DNA from: Oscillospiraceae bacterium
Lineage (GTDB): Bacteria > Bacillota > Clostridia > Oscillospirales > CAG-272
Assembly (NCBI GenBank): GCA_015064005.1
Contig: SVTA01000004.1
Span: 1 to 46,032, forward strand
Length of the DNA stretch: 46,032 nucleotides
Direction of reading: 5' to 3'
The translations under genes and the position numbers were made by a program. Positions within the stretch are counted from its first letter, which is position 1. The number at the start of each line of letters is the position of its first letter. Below the pieces are notes generated by a model that saw nothing but the letters and a program-made list of their open reading frames with translations, was not told the origin of the DNA and made no database searches. Shown here piece after piece: positions 1-9,371 of the stretch.

Positions 1-214
1 ACACGCCTGCGGCGGCGTGGCCCTTGCTGAGAATAAAGCGGTCGCGCTCGGGCATGTCGGGGTTTTTGGGATCCACCCGCAGGATCTTTTCATAGAGCAC
101 CGCAATGATCTCGGCCATCGAGAGCATGCTGCCCACGTGACCGCTGTGAGCGGCATTGGTCATTCTTACACCGTCAACGCGGATCTGCGTTGCGATTTGC
201 TTGCATTTTTCCAT
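1..214 (-). CDS. Transketolase N-terminal subunit (5' part, runs off the window edge)
   Basis: Reverse-strand translation MEKCKQIATQIRVDGVRMTNAAHSGHVGSMLSMAEIIAVLYEKILRVDPKNPDMPERDRFILSKGHAAAGV; GHVGSMLSMAEI and DRFILSKGHAA are typical of transketolase N-terminal subunits. Confidence 0.9.
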   Translation of the reverse strand, partial: MEKCKQIATQIRVDGVRMTNAAHSGHVGSMLSMAEIIAVLYEKILRVDPKNPDMPERDRFILSKGHAAAGV

Positions 215-348
215 ACTGTTCTCCTTTTCATTCCTAATAGGCGCGGCGTGCCACGCTGTTATCTTCATTCTACTCGGGATCGCGGAGATTATCAATACAA
301 AAATCACCGTAAAAAATACAGAATCGTTCACGATTTTCCGTTTTTGCA

Positions 349-377
349 TTGCATTTACCCCGAAGGTGTGCTATACT
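349..377 (+). promoter_or_regulatory. Putative sigma-70 promoter of the AraC-type gene (TTGCAT-17-TATACT, TGC extended -10)
   Basis: TTGCAT at 349-354, TATACT at 372-377, 17-nt spacer; only 6 nt separate the -10 from the ATG. Confidence 0.5.
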
Positions 378-383
378 GGAGCC

Positions 384-1307
384 ATGAAATACCTACCTTA
401 TAAGCTGCCGACGGCTTTCACGGTGGAGAAGCTGGTCACGGTGCATTATTTTGAGCTATCAAGGCATTTTTCCTATCCACCGGAGACCCACGACTTCTGG
501 GAGCTGCATTACGTGGACAAGGGTACGGCCACCAGCATTTCCGACGGGGAGCGGATCGTGCTGAAGGAGGGAGATATTCTCTTTCACCCGCCCATGACCG
601 AGCATCAGCTGCTGGCCGCGGGTGAGGACCTGCCCAACGTGTGCGTCATTTCCTTCTGTACAAAGCCCCGCGAGCTTGCTTTCATCAGTCGGCAAAGGCT
701 GCATCTTTCCGCCGAGGAGCGCGGGGTGATGAAGCGCCTGTTGCGGGAGGCGGGTGCGCTTTTCGATCTCTCGCAGAGCGATCCCACGGCAAGAGGCCTG
801 ACGCCCCGCGTTCACCCACCCTTCGGCGCGGCGCAGATGGTGCGGCTTTGCATGGAGGAGCTTTTGCTGCTGCTTGGCAGAGATCAGGCAACGCCCCAGC
901 TGGTGCCCGCCCGCATCACCCTGCAGGATCATTATACCGATCCCTTGGTGCGGGATATGGTGTCCTATATGCGGGAGCATATCACGGAAAGCATCAGCAT
1001 CAGCGATCTTTGCCGCCATTTTTCCTATGGCAAGACCCACCTTTGCACCAAGTTTCAGGCGGCTACGGGTAAGAGCATCAACCGTTATTTTATGGAGATG
1101 AAGATCAGTGCCGCCAAGCGCATTATCCGCGAGGAAAACGGCACGAGAGAGCTGTTCTCCCGCATTTCCGATCTGCTGGGCTTCAGCAGTCCCTCCTATT
1201 TTTACGCCACCTTCAAGCGGGTGACCAACATGACCCCCACCCAGTATTTTAAAAGCGTGCATCAGTATGATTTTGAGCGGGACGGCGGCGCGAAGCGCGG
1301 CGAATGA
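384..1307 (+). CDS. AraC family transcriptional regulator with N-terminal cupin-like sensor domain
   Basis: MKYLPYKLPTAFTVEKL... start; C-terminal double HTH (ITESISISDLCRHFSYGKTHLCTKFQAATGKSINRYFMEMKISAAKRII...GFSSPSYFYATFKRVTNMTPTQYF). Confidence 0.9.
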   Translation: MKYLPYKLPTAFTVEKLVTVHYFELSRHFSYPPETHDFWELHYVDKGTATSISDGERIVLKEGDILFHPPMTEHQLLAAGEDLPNVCVISFCTKPRELAFISRQRLHLSAEERGVMKRLLREAGALFDLSQSDPTARGLTPRVHPPFGAAQMVRLCMEELLLLLGRDQATPQLVPARITLQDHYTDPLVRDMVSYMREHITESISISDLCRHFSYGKTHLCTKFQAATGKSINRYFMEMKISAAKRIIREENGTRELFSRISDLLGFSSPSYFYATFKRVTNMTPTQYFKSVHQYDFERDGGAKRGE

Positions 1308-1323
1308 CCCGCGCCCTGCAAGA

Positions 1324-1357
1324 AAACGGGTCCGGAGAAGCTTCTCCGGACCCGTTT
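1324..1357. terminator. Perfect 34-bp palindrome after the AraC gene, probable terminator hairpin (no strong U-tract)
   Basis: AAACGGGTCCGGAGAAG/CTTCTCCGGACCCGTTT. Confidence 0.5.
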
Positions 1358-1423
1358 CTGGCGATTTGGAGGTCGGTGACGCAAAAAAGTTGCAAAAAAC
1401 CCAAAAAAGTTTCAGTTGGCCTC

Positions 1424-1452
1424 TTGACTTTAGCGCTTTAGTGTGCTAAAAT
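1424..1452 (+). promoter_or_regulatory. Promoter of the yerC-his operon with an overlapping inverted repeat
   Basis: TTGACT (1424-1429), 17-nt spacer, TAAAAT (1447-1452); TTTAGC-N10-GCTAAA inverted repeat at 1429-1450 lies across spacer and -10. Confidence 0.7.
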
Positions 1453-1486
1453 CTATGCATATTATTATTTTGACAGAGGAGAAGTT

Positions 1487-1786
1487 ATGTTTGACCTGCA
1501 TCACGAGTCGCTTGACCGCTTGTTTACTTCCATTTTAAAGCTTGAGACCGTTGAGGAATGCTACCGCTTCTTTGAGGACGTCTGCACCATCAAGGAGATG
1601 CGGGAGATCGCCCAGCGCCTGGACGTGGCAATGATGCTTTCTGAAGGGAAAAACTATCAGGAGATCTCGGCGCTGACCGGCGCCAGCACCGCCACCATCA
1701 GCCGCGTGAACAAGTGCCTGCTGTATGGCCCTGGCGGCTATGCCGGTATTATTGAGAAAATGAAGTCAGGGGAGAGCGAAAAATGA
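1487..1786 (+). CDS. yerC: YerC/YecD family TrpR-like DNA-binding protein
   Basis: MFDLHHESLDRLFTSILKLETVEECYRFFEDVCTIKEMREIAQRLDVAMMLSEGKNYQEISALTGASTATISRVNKCLLYGPGGY: typical YerC. Overlaps hisZ by 4 nt (ATGA). Confidence 0.88.
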   Translation: MFDLHHESLDRLFTSILKLETVEECYRFFEDVCTIKEMREIAQRLDVAMMLSEGKNYQEISALTGASTATISRVNKCLLYGPGGYAGIIEKMKSGESEK

Positions 1787-2910
1787 GCTACGACAAAAGC
1801 GTGCTTTACGGCAACGAAAGCGCCGCCTTCCGGCTGCGGGGACTCTACCGCCGCTTTGGCTACACGCAATATAAAATGAATAAATTTGAGGAATACGACC
1901 TTTACGTGCGCAACAAGGACTTCCTCATTTCCGATCACGTGATCACCTTTACCGATACCAACGGCCGTCTGCTGGCACTGAAGCCCGACGTGACCCTTTC
2001 CATCATCAAGAACGGCAAGGACGCACCCGGTGCCGTGCAAAAGGTCTATTATCACGAAAACGTGTATCGCATTTCCGATCGCACCGGCGCCTTTCAGGAG
2101 ATCATGCAGGTGGGGCTGGAGTGCATCGGCAACGTAGACGACTACTGCGTGCTGGAGGTGCTTTCCCTTGCCGCCCGCAGCCTTGCGGCCATTTCCGACC
2201 GTGCGGTGCTGGACGTTTCCCACCTTGGGCTGCTTTCCGCTGTGCTGGATAGCCTTCTGGTGCCGGAAAGCACCCGCGCCGCACTGCTTTCCGCCATTGG
2301 CGAAAAGAATCTCCACGAGCTGACGGCACTTTGCGTCGCAGCGGACGTAACGGCACAGAAGACCGCGCTGCTCCGCGAGCTTTGTACCCTGCAGGGGACC
2401 CCGGACGCAGTCATGCCGCGCTTGGTGGCGCTTTTGAGTGGTACGGTGCCGGTAGAGATGCTGGCCTCCTTCTCCCGCCAGATGACAGCGTTGACGAAGG
2501 CAGGGCTTGGGAATATCGTGCGGGTCGATTTTTCCGTGGTGGGCGATATGGGCTACTATAACGGCATCGTATTCAAGGGCTTTGTAGAGGGCGTGCCCAC
2601 CGGCGTGCTTTCCGGCGGCCAATACGATAAGCTGATGCAAAAAATGGGACGCTCTTCCTCGGCCATTGGCTTTGCCGTGTATCTCGATCTGCTGGAGCGG
2701 CTGTCCGCTGAGCCCCGCAGCTATGACGGTGACGCGCTGGTGCTTTACCGTGCAGAGGACGACCCCGCCGCGCTTGCCGCTGCGCTGGAGTGTCTGACGG
2801 CGGATGGCACCACGGCGCTGGCCGCGCGGGAAATGCCGGCGGGATTGCGGTTCCGGCGGTATTACCGATTGAACGGAGAGGAGGGAACGCTTGATGAAAT
2901 CCATGCTTAA
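1783..2910 (+). CDS. hisZ: ATP phosphoribosyltransferase regulatory subunit HisZ
   Basis: HisRS-like: GNESAAFRLRGLYRRFGYTQYKMNKFEEYDLYVRNKDFLISDHVITFTDTNGRLLALKPDVTLSIIKN; GGQYDKLMQKMGRSSSAIGFAV; located before hisG. Confidence 0.92.
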   Translation: MSYDKSVLYGNESAAFRLRGLYRRFGYTQYKMNKFEEYDLYVRNKDFLISDHVITFTDTNGRLLALKPDVTLSIIKNGKDAPGAVQKVYYHENVYRISDRTGAFQEIMQVGLECIGNVDDYCVLEVLSLAARSLAAISDRAVLDVSHLGLLSAVLDSLLVPESTRAALLSAIGEKNLHELTALCVAADVTAQKTALLRELCTLQGTPDAVMPRLVALLSGTVPVEMLASFSRQMTALTKAGLGNIVRVDFSVVGDMGYYNGIVFKGFVEGVPTGVLSGGQYDKLMQKMGRSSSAIGFAVYLDLLERLSAEPRSYDGDALVLYRAEDDPAALAAALECLTADGTTALAAREMPAGLRFRRYYRLNGEEGTLDEIHA

Positions 2911-3529
2911 CGTGGCGCTGCCCAAGGGGCGGCTTGGTGAAAAGGTCTACGCCATGTTTGAGAAGGCGGGCTTTCCCTGTCCCTCCATTCTGGAAAACAA
3001 CCGCAAGCTGATTTTTGAGAACGAGGAGCTGGGGCTGCGCTTTTTCTGGGCAAAGCCCTCGGACGTGCCGATCTACGTGGAGCGGGGCGTGGCGGATATC
3101 GGCGTGGCCGGCAAGGATATTTTGCTGGAATACGCCCCTGACGTTTACGAGCTGCTGGATCTCGGCATTGGCAAATGCCGCATGGCCGTGGCAGCGCCCG
3201 AAGCGTTCCGCGACGATCCCGCCCGCACCCTGCGGGTGGCCACCAAGTTTTCCCGCATCGCACGGAATTATTACGAGTCCCTGGGGCGGGAAATTGACAT
3301 CATCCACCTGACCGGCAGCATTGAGATCGCGCCCATCATCGGACTTTCCGATGTGATCGTGGATATCGTGGAGACCGGCACCACCCTCCGGGAAAATCAT
3401 CTGGAGGTGCGGGCAGAGGTGATACCCATCAGCGCTCGCCTGATTGCCAACAAGGCAGGGTATAAATTCAAGGGCGAGCTGGTGGACAGGATCACCGCAG
3501 GCATCGCCGCACAGGTGAACGGAGATTAA
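2894..3529 (+). CDS. hisG: ATP phosphoribosyltransferase catalytic subunit HisG (short form)
   Basis: NVALPKGRLGEKVYAMFEKAG...GVADIGVAGKDILLE...GSIEIAPIIGLSDVIVDIVETGTTLRENHL. ATG at 2894 (ORF track starts at TTG 2891). Confidence 0.95.
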   Translation: MKSMLNVALPKGRLGEKVYAMFEKAGFPCPSILENNRKLIFENEELGLRFFWAKPSDVPIYVERGVADIGVAGKDILLEYAPDVYELLDLGIGKCRMAVAAPEAFRDDPARTLRVATKFSRIARNYYESLGREIDIIHLTGSIEIAPIIGLSDVIVDIVETGTTLRENHLEVRAEVIPISARLIANKAGYKFKGELVDRITAGIAAQVNGD

Positions 3530-3577
3530 CGCATACCGTTTGCCGCCTAAATTTGTTTTTGATGCAAGGAGCATAAT

Positions 3578-4858
3578 ATGATCAAGATTATGAAATACGG
3601 CGAGGTGCCAAACGCGGAGATCTTTGCCCGCGTGACGCCCACGGTGGACGTGGAGGGTATTGTCAGCGAGATCATCGCTACCGTCCGTGCCGAGGGCGAC
3701 AAGGCGCTGCTCGCCTATACGGCAAAGTTTGACAAGGCTGCGCTTTCCTCGCTTCTTGTGACAGAGGAGGAAAAAGCAGAGGCACTGGCCGCCGTGGACG
3801 CGGATTTTCTGGCGATCCTGAAAAAAGCCGCTGCCAACATTCGCCGCTTCCATGAAAAGCAGGTGCGGCAGAGCTTTATCCAAACCGAGGAGAACGGCGT
3901 GGTGATGGGTCAGCGCATCACCCCCATTGAGCGAGTGGGACTATACGTTCCCGGCGGCACTGCTGCCTATCCCTCTACCGTGCTGATGGACAGCATCCCC
4001 GCCAAGATCGCAGGGTGCGGCACACTGGTGATGGTAACGCCCCCCGGCCCCGATGGGAGGATCAATCCCGTGATCCTCGCCGCTGCAGAGGTTGCGGGCG
4101 TGGATCTCATCTTCAAGGTAGGCGGCGCGCAGGCCGTGGCAGCCCTTGCCTACGGCACGGAGAGCGTGCCCCGCGTGGATAAGATCGTCGGCCCCGGCAA
4201 TGCCTTTGTGGCCGAGGCCAAAAAGCAGGTTTTCGGCACCGTTTCCATAGATATGATCGCCGGCCCCAGCGAAATTTTAGTGGTGGCCGACGGCACGGCC
4301 AATCCCGCCCACGTGGCGGCCGACCTGCTCTCGCAGGCGGAGCATGACAAGCTGGCCTCGGCGGTGCTGGTCACCGACAGCATGGCGCTTGCCACCGCCG
4401 TCAGCGCGGCGCTGGAGGAGCAGATCGAGCTCCTGCCCCGCAGGGAGATCGCCCGGGCCTCCATCGACAACAACGGCAAGATCATCGTGGCGGACACGCT
4501 GGCTGCCGCCATTGACATAGCCAACGAGCTGGCACCGGAGCATCTGGAGCTTTGCGTGGACAACCCCTTTGATTATCTCGGCAGCATTCGTCACGCCGGC
4601 TCGGTCTTTATGGGGAAGCATTGCCCGGAGGCGCTGGGGGATTATCTCGCCGGCCCCAATCACACCCTGCCCACCGGCGGTACAGCGCGGTTTGCCAGCC
4701 CCCTTTCGGTGGATGATTTCGTGAAGAAGACGCAATACACCTATTTCACTCAGGATGCGTTGCGGCAGGTGGCCGATGACGTTGCCGCCTTTGCCACCAA
4801 GGAAGGGCTGACGGCACATGCCCGCTCTGCCACCATCCGCTTTGAAAAGCAGAATTAA
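3578..4858 (+). CDS. hisD: Histidinol dehydrogenase
   Basis: RVGLYVPGGTAAYPSTVLMDSIPAKIAGC...GPGNAFVAEAKKQVFGTVSIDMIAGPSEI...GPNHTLPTGGTARFASPLSVDDFVKK. Confidence 0.96.
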   Translation: MIKIMKYGEVPNAEIFARVTPTVDVEGIVSEIIATVRAEGDKALLAYTAKFDKAALSSLLVTEEEKAEALAAVDADFLAILKKAAANIRRFHEKQVRQSFIQTEENGVVMGQRITPIERVGLYVPGGTAAYPSTVLMDSIPAKIAGCGTLVMVTPPGPDGRINPVILAAAEVAGVDLIFKVGGAQAVAALAYGTESVPRVDKIVGPGNAFVAEAKKQVFGTVSIDMIAGPSEILVVADGTANPAHVAADLLSQAEHDKLASAVLVTDSMALATAVSAALEEQIELLPRREIARASIDNNGKIIVADTLAAAIDIANELAPEHLELCVDNPFDYLGSIRHAGSVFMGKHCPEALGDYLAGPNHTLPTGGTARFASPLSVDDFVKKTQYTYFTQDALRQVADDVAAFATKEGLTAHARSATIRFEKQN

Positions 4859-4903
4859 CCCCCAAACGGTACGCAAAAACCGTTTTGACAGAATGGAGAT
4901 GCT

Positions 4904-5959
4904 ATGAGCAGATTTTTGAGCGCCCGTCTTTCGGCGTTGACCCCCTATACCCCCGGCGAGCAGCCGCGGGAGAGGAAATATATCAAATTAAATACCAACG
5001 AATCCCCCTTTCCGCCCTCCCCGAAGGCGATCGCAGCGGCGGCTGAGGCGGCAGAGAGCCTGCAGCTGTATTCCGATCCCACCTGCCATGCTCTTGTCGA
5101 GCAGATGGCGGCGCGCTATGGCGTCAGTCCCGACGAGGTGCTGATGACCAATGGTTCCGACGAGGTGCTGAACTTTGCCTTTATGGCCTTTTGCGATGAC
5201 GAGCATCCCGCATTGTTCCCGGATATTACCTACGGCTTTTACAAGGTGTTTGCCGCTCTCAACCGGGTGCCGTACCGGGAGCTGCCCCTGCGGGAGGATT
5301 TCACCGTAGACCTTGCAGATTATAAGAAGGCAGCGGGCACGGTATTCCTTGCCAATCCCAATGCTCCAACGGGTCTTGCGCTTTCCACGGCGGAGATCGA
5401 GGCGCTGCTGCAGGCCAATCCTGACCGCATTGTAGTGGTGGACGAGGCTTACGTGGATTTTGGCGGTGAGAGCTGCATTCCCCTCATTCACAAATACGAG
5501 AATCTGCTGGTCACCGGCACCTTCTCCAAATCCCGCTCCATGGCAGGGGCAAGGCTTGGCTTCGGCATCGCCAACGCGGCCTTGATCCGGGATCTGGATA
5601 CCGTCAAATATTCCACCAATCCCTACAACGTCAACCGTATGACGGCGGCAGCGGGGCTTGGGGTGCTGGCCGATGAGGATTACACGCAGGCCAACTGCAA
5701 GGCCATCATCGAAAACCGTGAAAGTGCCAAAACGGTGCTGAAAACACTGGGCTTTGAGATGACGGATTCCCTTGGCAACTTTCTTTTCATTCGCCATCCC
5801 AAAAGGAGCGGTGAGGAGATCTATCTGGCGCTGCGGGAGCGCGGCATTCTCGTGCGCCACTTCAATCAGGAACGCATCAAGGAGTATAACCGCGTCACCG
5901 TCGGCACCAAGGCCGAAATGGACGCCCTGCTTCTTGCATTAACAGAAATTGTGAGGTAA
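4904..5959 (+). CDS. hisC: Histidinol-phosphate aminotransferase
   Basis: IKLNTNESPFPPSPK...LMTNGSDEVLNFAFMAF...TFSKSRSMAGARLGFGIAN. Confidence 0.95.
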   Translation: MSRFLSARLSALTPYTPGEQPRERKYIKLNTNESPFPPSPKAIAAAAEAAESLQLYSDPTCHALVEQMAARYGVSPDEVLMTNGSDEVLNFAFMAFCDDEHPALFPDITYGFYKVFAALNRVPYRELPLREDFTVDLADYKKAAGTVFLANPNAPTGLALSTAEIEALLQANPDRIVVVDEAYVDFGGESCIPLIHKYENLLVTGTFSKSRSMAGARLGFGIANAALIRDLDTVKYSTNPYNVNRMTAAAGLGVLADEDYTQANCKAIIENRESAKTVLKTLGFEMTDSLGNFLFIRHPKRSGEEIYLALRERGILVRHFNQERIKEYNRVTVGTKAEMDALLLALTEIVR

Positions 5960-6552
5960 TGAATATGAAACCCATTGAACTGCAAAGAAAAACCGCCGAA
6001 ACCGCCATCGAGCTGGTCTTCAACGCCTACGGTCACGGCAACGCCAAGATCGACACCGGCTGCGGATTCCTGGATCACATGCTGACGCTTTTCACCCGTC
6101 ACGGCGGCTTTGATATTTCTCTCCTTTGCACCGGTGACACCCACGTGGATGATCACCACACCACCGAGGACATCGGCATTTGCCTTGGTCGTGCGGTGGC
6201 GGAGGCCGCCGGCGATAAGAAGGGGCTCTGCCGCTATGGCAGCATGCTGCTGCCCATGGATGAGGCGCTGATCCTTTCCGCTGTGGATCTGTCCGGCAGA
6301 GGTCTGTTTGTAGGAGACCTGCAGATCCCCACGGAGAAGGTGGGCAGCTTTGACACCGAGCTGGTGGCGGAGTTCTTTACCGCTTTTGCCCGCGAGGCAC
6401 GTCTGACGCTGCACATCCGTCAGCTTTCCGGCAGCAATTCTCACCACATCATTGAGGGTGCGTTCAAGTCCGTTGCCCACAGTCTCGCCGCCGCCCTTGC
6501 CGAAAACAAGGCGCTGGAGGGTGCGGTGCTTTCCACCAAGGGGGTTCTTTGA
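5959..6552 (+). CDS. hisB: Imidazoleglycerol-phosphate dehydratase
   Basis: TGCGFLDHMLTLFTRHGGFDISLLCTGDTHVDDHHTTEDIGICLGRAV...SGSNSHHIIEGAFKSVAHSL. Confidence 0.96.
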   Translation: MNMKPIELQRKTAETAIELVFNAYGHGNAKIDTGCGFLDHMLTLFTRHGGFDISLLCTGDTHVDDHHTTEDIGICLGRAVAEAAGDKKGLCRYGSMLLPMDEALILSAVDLSGRGLFVGDLQIPTEKVGSFDTELVAEFFTAFAREARLTLHIRQLSGSNSHHIIEGAFKSVAHSLAAALAENKALEGAVLSTKGVL

Positions 6553-7175
6553 TGGTTGCCATCGTGGATTACGGTGTGGGGAATCTGTTTTCTCTGCAAA
6601 GCTCGCTGGCGGCTATCGGTGCGGAGGCGGTGGTCACCGCCGATCCCGCGGTGCTGCGGCGAGCCGATCGAGTGATCTTGCCCGGCGTGGGCGCCTTCGG
6701 CGATGCCGCCCGCAAGCTGCAGGAAAGCGGCCTTGCCGATCTGCTTTTGGCGCTGGCAGGGGAGGGCAAGCCCATCATGGGCATTTGCCTTGGCATGCAG
6801 CTGTTGTTTGACAAAAGCTTTGAATACGGTGAGCACGAGGGACTTGGCCTGATCAAGGGCGAGATCCGCCCTATTGCCGATGTCATCGGCGAGGGACTGA
6901 AAGTGCCTCACATCGGCTGGAACGCGCTCTCCTTCGGTGCACAAAAGCATCCGCTGTTTCGCTACGTGGAGGAGGGAGAATGCGTGTATTTCGTGCATTC
7001 CTTTTACGGTGCCAACTGTGCCCCGGCGGTGATCGCCACTGCCGAATACGGTGCTACCCTCACTGCAGCGGTGGCACAGGGGAACGTGATGGGCTGTCAG
7101 TTCCATCCCGAGAAAAGCGGCAAAACGGGTCTTTCGATCCTGCGCGCCTTCTGTGAGGGGGTGACGGCATGCTGA
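6552..7175 (+). CDS. hisH: Imidazole glycerol phosphate synthase subunit HisH
   Basis: VAIVDYGVGNLFSLQSSL...ILPGVGAFGDAARKL...GICLGMQLLF...CQFHPEKSGKTGLSILRAF. ATG at 6552 overlaps the hisB stop (TGATG). Confidence 0.96.
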   Translation: MVAIVDYGVGNLFSLQSSLAAIGAEAVVTADPAVLRRADRVILPGVGAFGDAARKLQESGLADLLLALAGEGKPIMGICLGMQLLFDKSFEYGEHEGLGLIKGEIRPIADVIGEGLKVPHIGWNALSFGAQKHPLFRYVEEGECVYFVHSFYGANCAPAVIATAEYGATLTAAVAQGNVMGCQFHPEKSGKTGLSILRAFCEGVTAC

Positions 7176-7882
7176 TCTTTCCCGCCATTGATCTTTATGA
7201 GGGCAAGGCCGTCCGACTGTACAAGGGTGATTATCAGAATATGACCGTCTACAGTGAGGATCCCGTTTCCGTGGCAATGGATTTCCGTGCGGCGGGGGCT
7301 TGCTGCGTGCATCTGGTGGATCTGGAGGGCGCCCGCGACGGTACCACCCCAAATCTGGAAATTGTGCATAAAATCGCTACCGTTTCCGGGCTTTTTACGG
7401 AAATCGGCGGCGGAATCCGCAATATGGAAACCGTACGGCGCTATTTTGAAGCGGGTGTTGATCGGGTCATTCTCGGCACTGCCGCCGTTACCGACGAGGC
7501 ATTTCTCCGTGAGGCGGTACAGACCTTCGGCGAGCGCATTGCCGTGGGTGTGGACATCAAGGACGGCAAGGTGGCCATCAAGGGATGGTTGGAAACCGCA
7601 GAGCTGGATGCGCTCACGTTTTGTGAAAAGCTCCAGAGCCTTGGCGTCAAAACCGTCATCAGCACCGATATTTCCCGTGACGGCGCCATGCAGGGCGCCA
7701 ATCATGAGCTGTACCGCACTCTGCAGGAGCGGTTTCGGCTGCAGATCGTAGCCTCCGGCGGCGTTTCCTCCATGGAGGACGTGAAAAGGCTGGCCGCCCG
7801 CGGCCTTTACGGCGCCATCATCGGCAAGGCATACTATACCGGCGCCATCAATCTGAAGGAGGCCATCGAGGTAGCAACATGA
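7169..7882 (+). CDS. hisA: Phosphoribosylformimino-5-aminoimidazole carboxamide ribotide isomerase HisA
   Basis: MLIFPAIDLYEGKAVRLYKGDYQNM...IGGGIRNMETVRRYFEAGVDRVILGTAAV...SGGVSSMEDVKRL...IIGKAYYTG. Confidence 0.95.
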   Translation: MLIFPAIDLYEGKAVRLYKGDYQNMTVYSEDPVSVAMDFRAAGACCVHLVDLEGARDGTTPNLEIVHKIATVSGLFTEIGGGIRNMETVRRYFEAGVDRVILGTAAVTDEAFLREAVQTFGERIAVGVDIKDGKVAIKGWLETAELDALTFCEKLQSLGVKTVISTDISRDGAMQGANHELYRTLQERFRLQIVASGGVSSMEDVKRLAARGLYGAIIGKAYYTGAINLKEAIEVAT

Positions 7883-8640
7883 TTACAAAACGAATTATTC
7901 CATGCCTTGACGTGCGCGCGGGGCGCGTGGTCAAGGGGGTCAATTTTGAAGGACTGACGGATGTTTCCTCCCCCGTGGAGCTGGCTCGCTACTATAGCGA
8001 AAACGGCGCCGATGAGCTGGTGTTTTACGATATCACCGCCTCTGCCGAGGGCAGGGCGCTCTTTACCGATATCCTCCGCGAGGTGGCCTCGACCATCTTT
8101 ATCCCGCTGACGGTGGGAGGTGGCATCAATACGCTGGAGGATTTTGACCGGGTACTGAAATGCGGCGCGGACAAGGTCAGCGTCAATTCCGGCGCCATCC
8201 GCAATCCCGATCTGATCGCCGCCGCTGCCGAGCGCTACGGCAGCCAGTGCGTGGTGATCTCTGCCGACGTCAAGCGCGTGGACGGCGTCTTTCGCGTATT
8301 TGCCAAGGGTGGGCGCGAAAACACCGGCATGGAGGCCATCTCCTGGATTCGGCGGTGCGTGGAAAACGGTGCCGGCGAGGTGGTGCTGAATTCCATTGAT
8401 ACCGACGGCGTGAAGGGGGGCTTTGATCTGGAAATGCTGAGTGCCGTGTGCGATGTGGTGAACGTGCCTGTGATCGCCTCCGGCGGTGCCGGCTGCATTG
8501 AGGATTTTGTCCGTCTTTTCCATACCGTTCCCGGAGTTGATGCCGGACTTGCCGCCTCTATCTTCCATTTTGGAGAGGTAGAGATCCGCGATTTGAAGCG
8601 GGCCATGGCTGCTGCCGGTATTCCTGCCCGCCAAGTGTAA
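7879..8640 (+). CDS. hisF: Imidazole glycerol phosphate synthase subunit HisF
   Basis: [26 protein letters not shown]...LVFYDITAS...[29 protein letters not shown]...[12 protein letters not shown]. Confidence 0.97.
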   Translation: MITKRIIPCLDVRAGRVVKGVNFEGLTDVSSPVELARYYSENGADELVFYDITASAEGRALFTDILREVASTIFIPLTVGGGINTLEDFDRVLKCGADKVSVNSGAIRNPDLIAAAAERYGSQCVVISADVKRVDGVFRVFAKGGRENTGMEAISWIRRCVENGAGEVVLNSIDTDGVKGGFDLEMLSAVCDVVNVPVIASGGAGCIEDFVRLFHTVPGVDAGLAASIFHFGEVEIRDLKRAMAAAGIPARQV

Positions 8641-8663
8641 AGCAAAGGAGAAAAAGTGATATT

Positions 8664-9326
8664 ATGATCAAGCCTACTTTTGATATCAACGAGCTGAAAT
8701 TTGATGAAAAGGGTCTGATTCCCGCCATTGTGGTGAACGCCGTCAACAAAAAGGTGCTGACCCTTGCGTACATGAATAAGGAAAGCCTCGGCATCACGCT
8801 GGAGCGTGAGCTCACCTGCTTCTGGAGTCGCTCCCGGCAGGAGCTGTGGCTGAAGGGCGAGCACAGCGGCAATCTGCAGCACGTGGTTTCCATTACGGCA
8901 GATTGCGACAGGGACGCGCTGGTGGTGATGGTGGAGCCTGACGGCCCCGCCTGCCATCTCGGCACCGAAAGCTGCTTTTCCTTCCCCCTTGGTGAGAGCG
9001 AGGAGCGGCACGAGTTCTCCCTGGAAGGGCTGATGAGCCTCATCGAGGGTCGCAAGACCGAGAAAAAGGAGGGCTCCTACACCACCTATCTGTTTGAAAA
9101 GGGACTGGACAAGATCCTCAAAAAGGTGGGCGAGGAATGCACCGAGGTCATCATCGCCGCCAAGGCCGGTGACCGGGCCGAAACCGTTTACGAAATCTCT
9201 GATCTTGTTTATCACCTGATGGTGCTGATGATCGAGGCCGGTATTTCTCTTGAGGATATCCACCGCGAGCTTGCCTCCCGTCACGTGATTGACCACAAGG
9301 TCAAGCAGGAAAAAATGACGAAATAA
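8664..9326 (+). CDS. hisIE: Bifunctional phosphoribosyl-AMP cyclohydrolase / phosphoribosyl-ATP pyrophosphatase (HisIE)
   Basis: HisI part: [44 protein letters not shown]; HisE part: [53 protein letters not shown]. Confidence 0.95.
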   Translation: MIKPTFDINELKFDEKGLIPAIVVNAVNKKVLTLAYMNKESLGITLERELTCFWSRSRQELWLKGEHSGNLQHVVSITADCDRDALVVMVEPDGPACHLGTESCFSFPLGESEERHEFSLEGLMSLIEGRKTEKKEGSYTTYLFEKGLDKILKKVGEECTEVIIAAKAGDRAETVYEISDLVYHLMVLMIEAGISLEDIHRELASRHVIDHKVKQEKMTK

Positions 9327-9329
9327 AAA

Positions 9330-9365
9330 AGAAGGGCTTCCTTTATCAAAGGAAGCCCTTCTTTT
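9330..9365. terminator. Bidirectional intrinsic terminator between the convergent hisIE and ppa genes
   Basis: AAGAAGGGCTTCCTTT-atc-AAAGGAAGCCCTTCTTTTT. Confidence 0.92.
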
Positions 9366-9371
9366 TGCAGC

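Noticed and set aside
1323-1358. 34-bp perfect palindrome as a regulator operator
   Set aside because: Position just after the AraC stop codon and GC-rich hairpin form fit a terminator better, although the U-tract is weak.
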